Shown here: positions 1-9,291 of the stretch, piece by piece | Layout of the letters: every line of letters starts with the position of its first letter | Numbering within the stretch: position 1 is the stretch's first letter | Assembly (NCBI GenBank): GCA_049999725.1 | Contig: JBNGIS010016518.1 | Location: forward strand, 1 to 26,683 | Source of the DNA: Haplomitrium mnioides | Taxonomy: Eukaryota; Marchantiophyta; Haplomitriopsida; Calobryales | Direction: 5' to 3' | DNA: 26,683 nucleotides | The notes under the pieces: generated by a model | What the model was told of the DNA's origin: nothing | Database searches by the model: none | Seen by the model: the letters and a program-made list of their open reading frames with translations, nothing else | Made by a program: the position numbers and the translations under genes

Positions 1-60
1 AAAAAAGGTTCCTGTTCTGAGTAGCCTGTTCTTGGTTCAAAGTAGCGGCTGTTATTTGTA
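1..60. repeat. Dispersed repeat, copy A
   Basis: A stretch of about 40 bp running from GGTTCCTGTTCTGAGTAG to TTCAAAGTAG recurs in diverged form, same orientation, at 6455-6507 (copy B) and 13972-14034 (copy C). By eye A and C agree at about three quarters of positions, and B keeps GAGTAGC and TTCAAAGTAG. This looks like a conserved end of an unidentified repeat family. The copy may be cut by the window edge. Confidence 0.45.
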
Positions 61-239
61 AAGAACTTGTAGTAGTTCTCACTTATGTTGTCTCTTATTG
101 CAAAGACCACTTTCTCATCATCAACTTCTCTTTCTTCCTTTTAATATTGTTTGATTTTAGAATATGCCTTGAGAGGAATCAACATTGAACTTAAAATTTC
201 TCTGTCCACTTCAAGTAGGCACTTAAGTTGACAAATACC

Positions 240-1000
240 ATCCAGAGGTAACCAAAATTCATCTGTTGAAAGCTATTAGCTCCAAATCTTTACTTTGGAA
301 TCATTTAACTGGAACTTGAATTCTTGACTAAAGGTTATATCATGCATCCTTTGAACTAGAGAGGGGCATTGTTGCAAAAACATTTTAAAATCCCAATTTT
401 CCATCAAACGAGTTACATGAGGTTTGGGATTGTACGATAATTGTAGTGCTTCACTAAGACTCGTAATCGTGAAAGCTTTGACACATTTCAAACGTTTTGA
501 GAATTGGTTGAACATTTGATCGATTTGATCATGTGTATGGCCAACAATGAGAAATCCCACCTTGATTTTTTGGCAAACATTCTAGGCAATAAGGAGACTA
601 AGATATCTAAATAAAATGGAATTCTTATTCTTTCATGTCATATTATCCAACTAAAGATACAAAGTTGGAGGCAACTGCCCTTAAAATTTACATGATATTT
701 TATTGAGTACAATAATTTTCAGATTAGAATTTCTTCTCAAGTTTCTATAGGTTGAGAAGACTCTTGAAGAAAGAGCATGATTGAATATTAAGGCACCAAC
801 AACATGCACACCTACCAAAAAATCTTTATCAATGTTTTTTAGTAGCAAAGACCATTGTGGAATAGCAACTTTCTTTTGATCCATTCCATCAATGACGATT
901 ACCAAGTACTTTTGACCATTGACATGACATTTTCTTTGATGGTTTGCGAGTTTTGTTCTTTCTTTCATTTGTTGGTCACAATGAAGAAACAATCAACAAT
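240..1000 (-). pseudogene. DUF7869-like protein, degenerate
   Basis: Two minus-strand open segments (992-681 and 560-276) and the stretch between them read as one protein. The N-terminal half has DGMDQKK followed by a Pro (the family's IDGMDQ.K...P signature) and then a GVHVVGAL stretch. The bridge gives LDNMT, a stop, then KNKN (family: LQLDN...ENKN). The C-terminal half has VGHTHDQIDQMF, matching the diagnostic GHTHEDIDQ.F motif. In-frame stops lie between the blocks, so it is non-functional. DUF7869 proteins are multicopy and of unknown function. The conserved Asp-rich motifs suggest a metal-dependent nuclease or transposase-like fold, but that is inference. An upstream DNA-binding part is not recognised; upstream sequence runs into a minisatellite. 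Family assignment rests on recalled motifs. Confidence 0.65.
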
Positions 1001-1353
1001 TATATTTGACTGCATCATCACAAAGCATGAAAGACATAAAAAGTAGTTTAGTAAAACATGTGTCGATGTTTCAAACTTCTCAAGACAACTTGAGGTGCTA
1101 AAAATATTCAAATCATCTTAAACAAATGTTTGGATTGGTAGAAGTGAAAATATATAAAAAGATTAAATGTCTTTCATGCTTTGTGAGATTGAGATCTTGA
1201 ATTTCAAGGTTTTCATCAGATGAGTATGAAGAAAGGTCCACAATAGTATGGAAATTTTGACTTGAACATCTTTGTGTTGATCTATTAGAGTAGTCAAAAG
1301 AAAGATTTAACTTTGACCGTATGATCGACAACAAAGATTTAGTGCATGTATAA

Positions 1354-1510
1354 GGTTGTGTCTTCAATCCTATGCAAGTATTAGGTTGTTTCTTTGATCC
1401 TTTGTCCATAAGTTGTTCACTCCTCAATCCTATACGCGCATTGGGTTCACTCCTTGACCCTATACGCGCATAGAGTTCAATCCCTAATCCTATGTACATA
1501 TAGGGTTCAC
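1354..1510. repeat. 30-bp minisatellite array
   Basis: About five tandem units of about 30 bp, each built around CCTATACGCGCAT followed by a TTCACTCCTTGA-like spacer. Read on the minus strand it is open for 168 codons (1619-1113) and gives a 10-residue periodicity (IGL/IGS..E at each unit), which is a by-product of a period divisible by three. I do not call it a gene. The minus-strand core GAACCCTATGCGCG closely matches the units at 13272-13370. Confidence 0.8.
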
Positions 1511-1712
1511 CTTCTCGGTTTTCCCGGGTAGAGCTATATGAATTAACAAAAGCCATCTTTTTCCCCAATATCCTCACTATCACACTTGATGCTTTGGGTA
1601 GTCTATTGCTTACCTCCAAAGAATTGCGGTTTGAACAAATTTGTAGTTGCTGGTCAAAAGTAACACTTTTTTGTTAACATAAATCTTGGAATTCTAACCT
1701 CTTTTTGCCTTT

Positions 1713-1812
1713 NNNNNNNNNNNNNNNNNNNNNNNNNNNNNNNNNNNNNNNNNNNNNNNNNNNNNNNNNNNNNNNNNNNNNNNNNNNNNNNNNNNNNNNN
1801 NNNNNNNNNNNN
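1713..1812. other. Assembly gap (100 N)
   Basis: Exactly 100 N, the conventional size for a gap of unknown length. It separates the minus-strand DUF7869 region from the plus-strand gene relic, so their true distance and adjacency are not known. Any open frame crossing the gap is an artefact. Confidence 0.98.
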
Positions 1813-1976
1813 TTCTTGTCATCGCCATTTTTTGCAATTTCTTATTATTTTTTCATTTTCAACCATTCGTTTTTTGTGAACTTTTTTTCGTAAGATTTGT
1901 GCCATTAAATTCTACCAGTTTTTACTTTTGAGAAATGCCATCATAGGTCAATGCTTCCAAACCAACTCAACTAAAG

Positions 1977-4157
1977 CCTTATAGGTATTTGGATTTTTTG
2001 AAGGTTCTAGAGCCAGAAAAGTTAGATTGGGAATGGCTACTTAATTGTGGAACCATGAAAGACATTGATCAACACCTCTATCTTTTTGCTGGTGAAGGTG
2101 AAAAACATAGCATAGGAATTTTGGTCCAAATAACCATGATTAGAGAGGGGTAGCAAGCCCACATCAGGCTGCTTATGCAGTCACGTTATAGCATTACACT
2201 CTACAAGGATTGACGCAAAAGATTTTTCTTTACGGAGATGAACCAGAGGGGCATCTTCACCAAGCATCTACAGTCTGCTAAGGATGACGACAAAATAAGA
2301 TCTTAAATTTATTTTTCATTTGTTTTCTTTTTGCACTGAGTCAGAATTCCATGTGCGGATTGACTTGAGAGTCCTTGCCCGCAATAACTTCTAAGTCCTT
2401 GCTCGTAGGAACTCCCGAGTCTATGCGCGCTTTGATGCACGTTTGTACTCAGGAGTTGATGGGAGCATGGACTCCCGAGTCCTTATGCGCTTTGACTCGA
2501 AAGTCCATGCACGTCTGGACTCCGGAGTCCAAAGGTGCATGGACTCCGGTATCCATGCACACATGGACTCCAACATCCTTCGACATTTGGATTCCAACTC
2601 TTTTTTTTTGCTTAGAATGTGGAGAAACATATGGAGATTTTTTGTGTAACATGATTGATCATTTTTTATTTTTGTTTGCAGCTTTTTCAATATTTGGCGA
2701 ACTTTGTTTATGCCTATCCTAACGCGAAGTGTGTGGAATGGGACTTCATCAAGCTGGCCATTAGCATCAAGCTATTGAAACACGAGTAGGGAGTCCATTT
2801 TGCACAACTAGTGCCACATCCAAGCGCGCGACCATGTCAACGACAACAGCATGACCATCAGTTGAAAAAAAGAGAAAGGCGATGGAGCTAGTTGAGGCTC
2901 CAAAAAAGAAGAAACTGGCCATCCCAAAGAAGAAGCCTATTCCCGCACCAATTGTTGAGGAGGACGCAGCCTCCTCCCACTCTCCAACAAGATCATCTTC
3001 TGCAACCTCTTCGTCTTTAACCTAGAGCAACTCAGGGGAGGAAGCAGAGCCGGAGCCAATTCAGGCTCCAAAGTTCATATCAAAAAGACAATTGCACAAG
3101 GAGATGCAAACTTTCATGAAAGAAAGAAGGTGGACCCTCAAACAATGTCTAAGGAAGACAAAAACAAAATCTGGGAGTCTGAAATCTAGTGATGCAGAGT
3201 CCGAGAGGAAACAATTACGATTCGGTTAGAAAATCTTAACCTTCCAAAATCAGGAATAGATAACTAGAGACAATTCCAAATTCAGAGGTTAAATGAGGAT
3301 TTTGTAGAGCTTCTGGCGCAAAGAATATTGATGAACAAATATGCCCACAACTTCTTCAATGTTGTGGTGGACCCAAAGTGTGGGTTGAAGGATAAGTCAA
3401 AGTTTGATCTGAGGAACCCTAACAAGCATGGGTATGAGATTGCAAGAGGCAATCAAAGTGTTGTTGCAAGGCAACCTTTAATCACCAAATATGGAGCAAA
3501 GAATCTAATGTTGTCACTCTGCAACTGCTTTGTGTATGTGGGCTTGACACCAACAAAAGCTTGCATATTTGCAACAAATGACAATTACGACCAAAGGTAC
3601 AAATTGGAAATGACATCGATTCAAAAGGTCAAATATTGGCATCAGAGGTTCATGGAGAGTGGAATGGCTACATCTCAAAAATTAAAAAGAGAGTTGGTGC
3701 TGGAGACCCTGAAGATAAAGCCAAAGTCAACTCTTGAGAAGACAATCACTTCTCAAGACAATTGGTTCCAACTGGCATTACAAAGTGGTGAGCTTTGGGA
3801 TTTACAACTATTACAAAGCATTTTTTTTCTACGTGGGAGAAAAATACAGTGAAGGGCTAGAAGCCTAAGGCCAAAGGATCGGTGAGAATAGAAGACATAA
3901 AGTGGATACCGTGGAGTTCTTTTTAGGGTCTTCCGGACGAAGTTTAAATTTTTGTTTTGAAACGCATGGAAGCTGGAGAGCTTTCAATTGAAGAAATGCC
4001 TCGTGAACTCAAGAGACATAAAGTTTTAGTGGTCATGGTTAAGTCTTTTTGCTCCAAAGTCTACTGCAGCTCTTGGGAAGAAGTAAGAGAGGAGTACCCT
4101 CTCCACACTAAGGAGTGAAAGATGTCTTCATTTAACTCCAATTTTGAGAAGCTTTTG
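1977..4157 (+). pseudogene. N-terminal part of a methyltransferase-bearing gene relic
   Basis: Coding-like blocks in succession. At 1977-2150 an acidic and aromatic segment (LDWEWLLNCGTMKDIDQH) ends at a TAG and coding character continues weakly to about 2290. At 2682 a T-rich acceptor (TTTGTTTGCAG) precedes YAYPNAKCVEWDFIKLAI. From 2864 a lysine-rich NLS-like stretch (KKKKLAIPKKKPIPAP) is followed by an acidic Ser-rich linker. From about 3260 a block continues into the longest open stretch, 3331-3852, with GYEIARGNQSVVARQPL and YDQRYKLEMTSIQKVKYWHQ. At about 3967-4120 is MEAGELSIEEMPRELKRHK. Stops and frame changes break it. I recognise no domain here. Linkage to the following methyltransferase block comes from strand, order and a phase-0 intron joining them. 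It could instead be an adjacent unrelated repeat relic. Confidence 0.5.
2351..2600. repeat. 24-bp palindromic minisatellite array (intron)
   Basis: About ten degenerate tandem units of about 24 bp. The core GGACTCCGGAGTCC is a perfect 14-bp palindrome, and adjacent units meet at ATGCRCGCAT-like junctions, which are also palindromic, so each unit has two dyad centres. Both strands therefore read as an 8-residue repeat (WTPES... on plus, WTPES... on minus). The array is followed by a T-rich tract and a good 3' splice site at 2680-2681, which places it in an intron of the gene relic. Confidence 0.85.
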
Positions 4158-4680
4158 GTAAGTTTGTTTTTCCATTCTACATTCTTTTTCTAGAGTTGCA
4201 CTGAATTTTTTGTAAAAGGACTTTTGCAAGAATAAAAACGATTCTCAATCTATATGAGCATAGACTATGAAGTACGTGTGCGCAGGGACTCTTTAGTGTA
4301 GACTTGTTTGGACTATCAAGTCCAAGCACGCATGGACTCTCTAGTCTAAGCAAAACTTCAAACTCAAGTCATTGCGTTTGGACATTGAAACCAATGCTAG
4401 CCTGGACTTGAGAGTCAAGCGCGCTTGGAGTCTGAAGTCCATGCGTGCATGGACTTTAATGTCTAGATGCATTGACTTCAATGCCTATGCGCGCATGGAC
4501 TTCAATGTCTAAACGCGCTTGGACTTCAATGTCCATGCGCGCATGGACTCCAATGTCTATGCTAACATGGACTCTCAAGTCCATGTTGAGATTGACTTTA
4601 AGCATGCTTATTCTCTTCAAAGTCTATGTTTTTTTTTGTTGTCTCTTCTTATTTTTTTTTGTGTTTGCTATGTGCAAGAG
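4158..4680 (+). other. Predicted GT-AG intron carrying a minisatellite
   Basis: The donor is CTTTTG|GTAAGT at 4157/4158. The acceptor follows a long T-rich tract and ends ...GCAAGAG at 4680. Splicing joins NFEKLL to DKTFKWKLAKKL in phase 0 without a stop. The 24-bp array fills most of the intron. A second short T-rich intron is predicted at 5246-5348. Confidence 0.6.
4250..4628. repeat. 24-bp palindromic minisatellite array, second copy
   Basis: Around fifteen units of about 24 bp, degenerate at the left and best conserved at 4430-4590. Units alternate ATGCGCGCAT (perfect 10-bp palindrome) with GGACTTCAATGTCC (near-palindrome with GGAC/GTCC arms). The plus strand reads as an 8-residue repeat (AWTSMSMR, AWTPMSML). 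It is clearly the same family as 2351-2600 and lies in the next intron of the same gene relic. Confidence 0.87.
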
Positions 4681-5957
4681 GACAAAACCTTTAAATGGAA
4701 ACTTGCTAAGAAATTGACGGCAGCTGCCAAAAGGCAAAAAAGATCAGGGGTCAAAGGAGCCCCGGAAGATCAAGACCAGACTCCAACACTTGTATCCTAC
4801 CCTCTTGCTTTTCTACTTCATTTCCAAAAAGCTAGAGAGTAGAAATCAAGGCAAAAAATGATGATGCTGCTGCCCTTCTCCCTGAAGGAGTTCTTCGAGA
4901 CAAAGTAGAGGACTTAATGGCCTATATTGATGGACTCAACATGGCATTTTACCAAGTCTACGGGGAGGCAAATGGTTGCTAGTTGAAGGGATTCGTGAAA
5001 CCTAGATGTTTCACTTTGGCAATTGCAGACATTCCTTACGATTACAACCTTAAAGAAGCAAGACAAATCAAGCACGACAAATCCAAACCCCTTATCAGGG
5101 ATGATATTTTTGACATAGATTCCTCTTTTGCGATAACCACAACTTCTGATTTTTGGTCTTTTGTAATAATCCATTCTTTGCAATAATTTGGCATTGTTGA
5201 GGATGTTTTTTTGGAAGTTTGTTGTGCCATCAACCACGACATATGGTAAGTTATTTTTTTGATTTTTTTTTGTTTTTTTAGTTTATCTTGTTTAGTTTTT
5301 CTACAATATCTTTCAAGTGTATGGTTTGTTTGTTTTTCTTGCTATAAGGACAAAAAAATATTCATCATTTCGGTGCTCCAAAAATTGCTCATGCTCACGA
5401 GTATTGGACTGTAGGCTATTGGACAAAGGAGAAAAAGCATGAGGCTTTTCAACTTGCAACTTGATGATACCAGTGGTCATCCTCAACAAATTATGCAAAG
5501 TGTGTTTAGTTGCTCTATTGTGTCGGCCAAGCTAAAACATCCAAGAGATGATGCTCCTGTGAATGTTTACCAAAAGCCCCAAGCTTTGTATAATTTTTTC
5601 ATTGACCAATTATCAACAAAGCAAGATTAGATCTTAGATCTTTGCTCTAAATCCGACATATGCCTAGTTTGTGTTTTAAAGCTTATACAAAATCGCATCG
5701 CTGTGAAGTGTATTCCTCATAGAGTTTTGACGATGGCTTATTTGCCATATAATGTGACCAAATTGTAGATAGTATATGTGTACCACAAGGAACCTGCTTC
5801 TCCTGGTACTACATGCGCTACTAGTAATTTTGTTGTAATCTCTGGAATTGGAAAGTCTCGGCAAGGCTCTATAGCGGCTACAGATGCTGAAACTTCTCAA
5901 GCAATTGATTTAGATGAGACAATTCATCCTGAAGAGGATAGAGCTGTAGCATCATAG
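4681..5957 (+). pseudogene. Beta-class DNA methyltransferase-like domain, degenerate
   Basis: The segment starts with a basic stretch (KWKLAKKLTAAAKRQKR). After a frame change comes an acidic helix-like region (LLPEGVLRDKVEDLMAYIDG), an in-frame TAG at about 4980, then FTLAIADIPYDYN, where DIPY (5028-5039) sits in the place of the catalytic DPPY motif IV. After a predicted intron (5246-5348) is AHEYWTVGYWTKEKKHEAF, a frameshift, then VYQKPQALYNFFIDQL, a TAG at 5628 and ILDLCSKSD (5631-5657). The KP-x-x-L...LD-x-C/F-S-G-x-G arrangement is the motif X/I region of N6-adenine or N4-cytosine methyltransferases. Motif IV before motif I is the beta-class order. The usual F/C-x-G-x-G loop is eroded (CSKSD), so it would be inactive. 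The tail is acidic and ends at TAG 5955. MTA-70-type enzymes share this order but fit less well around the KP motif. Confidence 0.6.
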
Positions 5958-6515
5958 TGATGTAATTTTTCTATATAATAAAGTATTTTCTTCACAAAAT
6001 ATTATTTGATGAAGTTTTATTCTTGTAGTATTCCAAATTCAATTTAAGTTTTTTCTTCACAATTCAATTTCTTGCACAAAATGGTTTTTGATTGTTCAAA
6101 CTACAAATTAAATTTAATTGAGTTCTAGTATAATTTTTTTGATTAAATTTGAATGTTTTTATCAAATTTTTAAACTAATAATATCATTGTTAATTTTGAA
6201 AATATTTAACAACAAGTGTCGTGTATATTTCTTATATATTTTGTTTGGTGATGCTCATGTTTTTTAAAGATAAAATTATAAAAGCAATTTTGCTAAAATT
6301 CTCATAAGAAGATTTAATTTTAATACAATGTACACTCGAAATGAGCCATTTTGATAAATAAAATTACATTTGTTTTTGCAAATGAATATTGCTAGTGTTA
6401 TATTCATGATTTAGGATGCTAAAGTTTCAAATGTTGGTTTTTGCAAACGCCAAATGAAACAGAAACCGAGTAGCGAATCTTAGTTCAAAGTAGTGATTGT
6501 TGATTTCATCTTTGT
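5958..6515. other. AT-rich stretch without a gene
   Basis: Very AT-rich, with no coding-like frame. The first part could be the 3' flank of the methyltransferase relic (AATAAA-like TATAATAAAG at about 5975). The right end holds dispersed repeat copy B. Confidence 0.6.
6455..6507. repeat. Dispersed repeat, copy B
   Basis: GAGTAGC...TTAGTTCAAAGTAGTGATTGTTG resembles positions 17-55 of the window in the same orientation. It ends a few bases before recognisable gypsy reverse transcriptase begins, so it may mark the insertion junction of element 1. Confidence 0.4.
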
Positions 6516-8670
6516 ACATATTATCGTAGTTTGAACAATCAAACCGTAAAGAATGCTTATCACTTACTGCATATTGATGATTTGTTGGATCAATTGAGTG
6601 ATGCAAGGTTTTTTTTCAAGTTGGATCTTCAAAGTGGTTATTGGCAAATTCCTATCAAGCCAAGTGATGTGCCAAAGACAACTTTTGGCACGAGGTATGG
6701 ACACTTTGAGTGGAAGGTCCTTACATTTGGTCTCACTAATGCTCCGGCCATACTTATGGATCAATGCATCAAATTTTTGATAGGTTATTGGATAAGTTAG
6801 TTTTGGTATTGTTGGATGACATTCTTATTTTTAATAAAACTGAAGCCAAACATCACAATCATCTGAAAGAAGTATTGCAAAGATTTTGCAATTGGAAGGT
6901 TTATTGTAAGAGATTCAAGTGCAAATTTTGGAAGCAAGAGGTTACTTACATATGGCACAAGGTGTCTGCGAATGGTATCAATATAGAAGAAGAGAAAATT
7001 GTGGCTATTTTAGAGTGGCCAACACCAAATGAGGCAAAAGACACTAGAGCATTCAATGGATTGGCAAGCTTCTATTGATGACTCATCCATTATTATGCGC
7101 ATATTGTTGTCCCATTTACAGATTTGCTTAGTAAGGAGGTCAAGTTTCAATGGACCACCAAGGAGCAAGTGGCATTTCAATAGCTCAAAGATGGAGTCTC
7201 TTCTCGTCTTATTCTAAAGCTATATGATCCAAAGACATGTTGTATAGTTGATTTTGATGCTTCTAATTTTGCTATTGGAGCAGTTTTGCAACAAGAGTTT
7301 GTGGATGGACTTCATCCAATTGCCTTCATGTCACGCCGATTAAATGCGACGAAAAAAAAATATTTTGCAAAGGATCGAGAGCAATTGAAAATGGTTTATG
7401 CTACCAAAGTATAGAGACACTATCTTTTAGAAAGACTTTTGCTTATGCGCATAGATTACAAGCCATTGTTATAAGCAATCTATTTGGAAAATATGACAAG
7501 TTGCCATCACTGATAGGAAGATCAATTCCAACTCTTTGATATCAAGCTAGAATACAAGCTTGGAAGGTTCCACACCATTCTTGATGCATTGTCATGAAGG
7601 CCGTATCATCAAGTGAATACAATGGAGGTGGCTAACATTAGTATATTAAATTTGAGATGAGGCAACTAGTAAGAATGATACTCACCAATCATGCCGAACA
7701 AGACTAAAAGAAACATCTTCTTGTAATTTTTGCCGATAACTTTTCCATTTGAGATGGCATTCTCTATCAAGGCCATCAAATATATGTTCCACAAGATGAT
7801 GCGATTCAAATGGCTCGTTTACAAGATGGGCATGATATTCCTATCTTAAGGCATCTTGGAGTAGATAAAACTACAGAGTTGCTTCATCGCACTTGGTGGT
7901 GGCCTAACTTGACTTGAGATGTTTGTGGTTTTGATTGCTTGTGTGAAAAGTTGTCAACAAAACAAAGCTTTAAATAAAAAACCAATGGGACTTCCTCAAC
8001 CACTACCAGTTCCTACTGCTCATTGGGAGCATGTAAGTTTGGATCTTGTCACTTCACTTCCAACTACGCCTCATGAGTTTACTGCCATTAAGGTGTTTGT
8101 AGACAAGCTAAGCAAGCATATTCATTTAGCACCGATGGTGGATACAGTAGATGCTTCACAATTGGCAAAAAATTATTTTGATATTGTCTTCCGCCATCAT
8201 GGAATACCCAATGTGTTAATATCTAAAAGGGATCTATGTTTCATTGGAAAGTTTTGGCGAGAGTTGTTCAAACTTTTAGGATTAAAACTCTCTATGTCTA
8301 CTGCTTATCAAACTCAAATAGATAGGCAAAAAAGCATATTAATCCCACTGTGAAGGATGTGCTTTGCGTGTTCATCAATGTTCGTCAAACTGATTGGGAT
8401 AGTTTCTTACTGACTATGGAGTTTGCTTACAACAACTCCAAACAAGCAAGTATTGGGTTTGCTCCTTTTTTTTCTTAATTCGGGTGATTATCCTCTTATT
8501 CTTGATGGCTTGCTTTTTTCCTTCTTCTTCTTCTAGCGTTCCAAGTATTTCTACCTTTTTGTCTTGCCTATCTTGCTCGCAACCATCTTACTGCTACTCA
8601 AAATTGGAAAATTTAAAGCAACATGCCAATAACCATCGTCTTGATTCCTCTTATATTTTAGGTAACTAAG
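6516..8670 (+). mobile_element. Ty3/gypsy pol fragment (element 1), decayed
   Basis: Reverse transcriptase starts abruptly at [11 protein letters not shown] and has [29 protein letters not shown] and, after a frameshift near 6775, LLDDILIF with both catalytic Asp residues. RNase H follows (about 7235-7640: VDFDASNFAIGAVLQQ, SRRLNATKKKYFAKDRE, HTILDALS-stop-RP). The integrase zinc-finger region is in another frame (RHLGVDKTTELLHRTWWWP). The core is at 7919-8353: LDLVTSLP keeps the first Asp, but ISKRD replaces the usual ISDRD and the Glu region is shifted out. FINVRQTDWDSFL and FAYNNSKQASIGFAPF follow, then an integrase C-terminal trace (KQHANNHRLDSSYILG) to about 8670. Gag, protease and LTRs are absent. 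At least three frameshifts and many stops make it the most eroded gypsy copy here. Confidence 0.9.
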
Positions 8671-8934
8671 TTATGTTATCTATTCATCATCTCCCATTGT
8701 CTTTAGATACTTAAGTGTGTAAGTTATCTCTAGCTTGGATTGGTTCTTTATCTATTTCTCAATTTTTTTTCGAGTTGCTTGGCTTTGGCTAGCACTCTTG
8801 GCTTTTATTTGCTTATTAAACTTGAGTTGTGTAGCTCTATTGGAGTTATCTTGAAGCTGTTACTTATTTGGAAGTTGGTCTTTGAGTTCTTTTATACAAA
8901 GCTTGTTTGTGCATGGAGCTTGAAGTAGAGCTAG
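8671..8934. other. Short region without a recognised feature
   Basis: T-rich DNA downstream of the integrase remnant. No coding homology, LTR end or RNA gene was seen. It could be the rotted 3' end of element 1. Confidence 0.5.
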
Positions 8935-9290
8935 AAACTCTTTGACACATAGACACCGAGATAAAACTTGAAGTCCCCAACCAACTTGGATTCATGAAGC
9001 TTATACATACAAGAACTCCAAACTAGAACTCGAAACCTCATATATGCAAATACTACTAAAATATAAGAATGTAATAACTTTGAAGCGAAATTTGGAACCA
9101 CTTGTGCACATGAGTATTGAAGCAAAACTCAAAAATTCCATGTGCTCTTGGAGTGATGAAGCTTGTGTGAGCACATACTCCAAAATAGAAATTAGAACCT
9201 TTTGCACATCTGAAATATTGAATCATATGTGTGCATTGACTATGTAGCAAAACCCCATGTGCACAGTGACTGCTCTGTGCATAAGTATAT
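8935..9290. repeat. Degenerate minisatellite, left of element 2
   Basis: Irregular repetition of short phrases such as CTTGTGCACATGAGTATTGAAG, CCATGTGCTCTTGGAGTGATGAAG and CATGTGTGCATTGACT, with spacings near 25 bp and multiples. TTTGAAGCGAAATTTGGAAC here resembles CTAAAGCGGAATTTGAAAC at about 13457, and GATGAAGCTTGTG resembles AATGAAGCTTGTG at about 13530. This links the array to the one right of element 2. Confidence 0.55.
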
Positions 9291-9291
9291 T

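Noticed and set aside
1113-1619. 168-codon minus-strand ORF as a gene
   Set aside because: It is generated by the 30-bp array, whose period is divisible by three. No homology outside the repeat and no support for a start.
1705-1893. ORF crossing the N gap
   Set aside because: More than half of it is undetermined bases.
2375-2722. Plus- and minus-strand WTPES repeat ORFs as repeat proteins
   Set aside because: Both strands give the same peptide because the unit is palindromic, and the array lies in a predicted intron. Coding is a by-product.
3331-3852. Intact host gene
   Set aside because: It starts and ends inside a larger broken coding-like region with in-frame stops on both sides, so it is better read as part of a relic.
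5028-5657. MT-A70 (METTL3-type) RNA methyltransferase instead of a DNA methyltransferase
   Set aside because: Motif order is compatible, but the KP-x-A-L-Y...ILDLCS stretch fits the DNA N6/N4 type better, and the MT-A70 DPPW and downstream ELF-like motifs are not seen. Not fully excluded.
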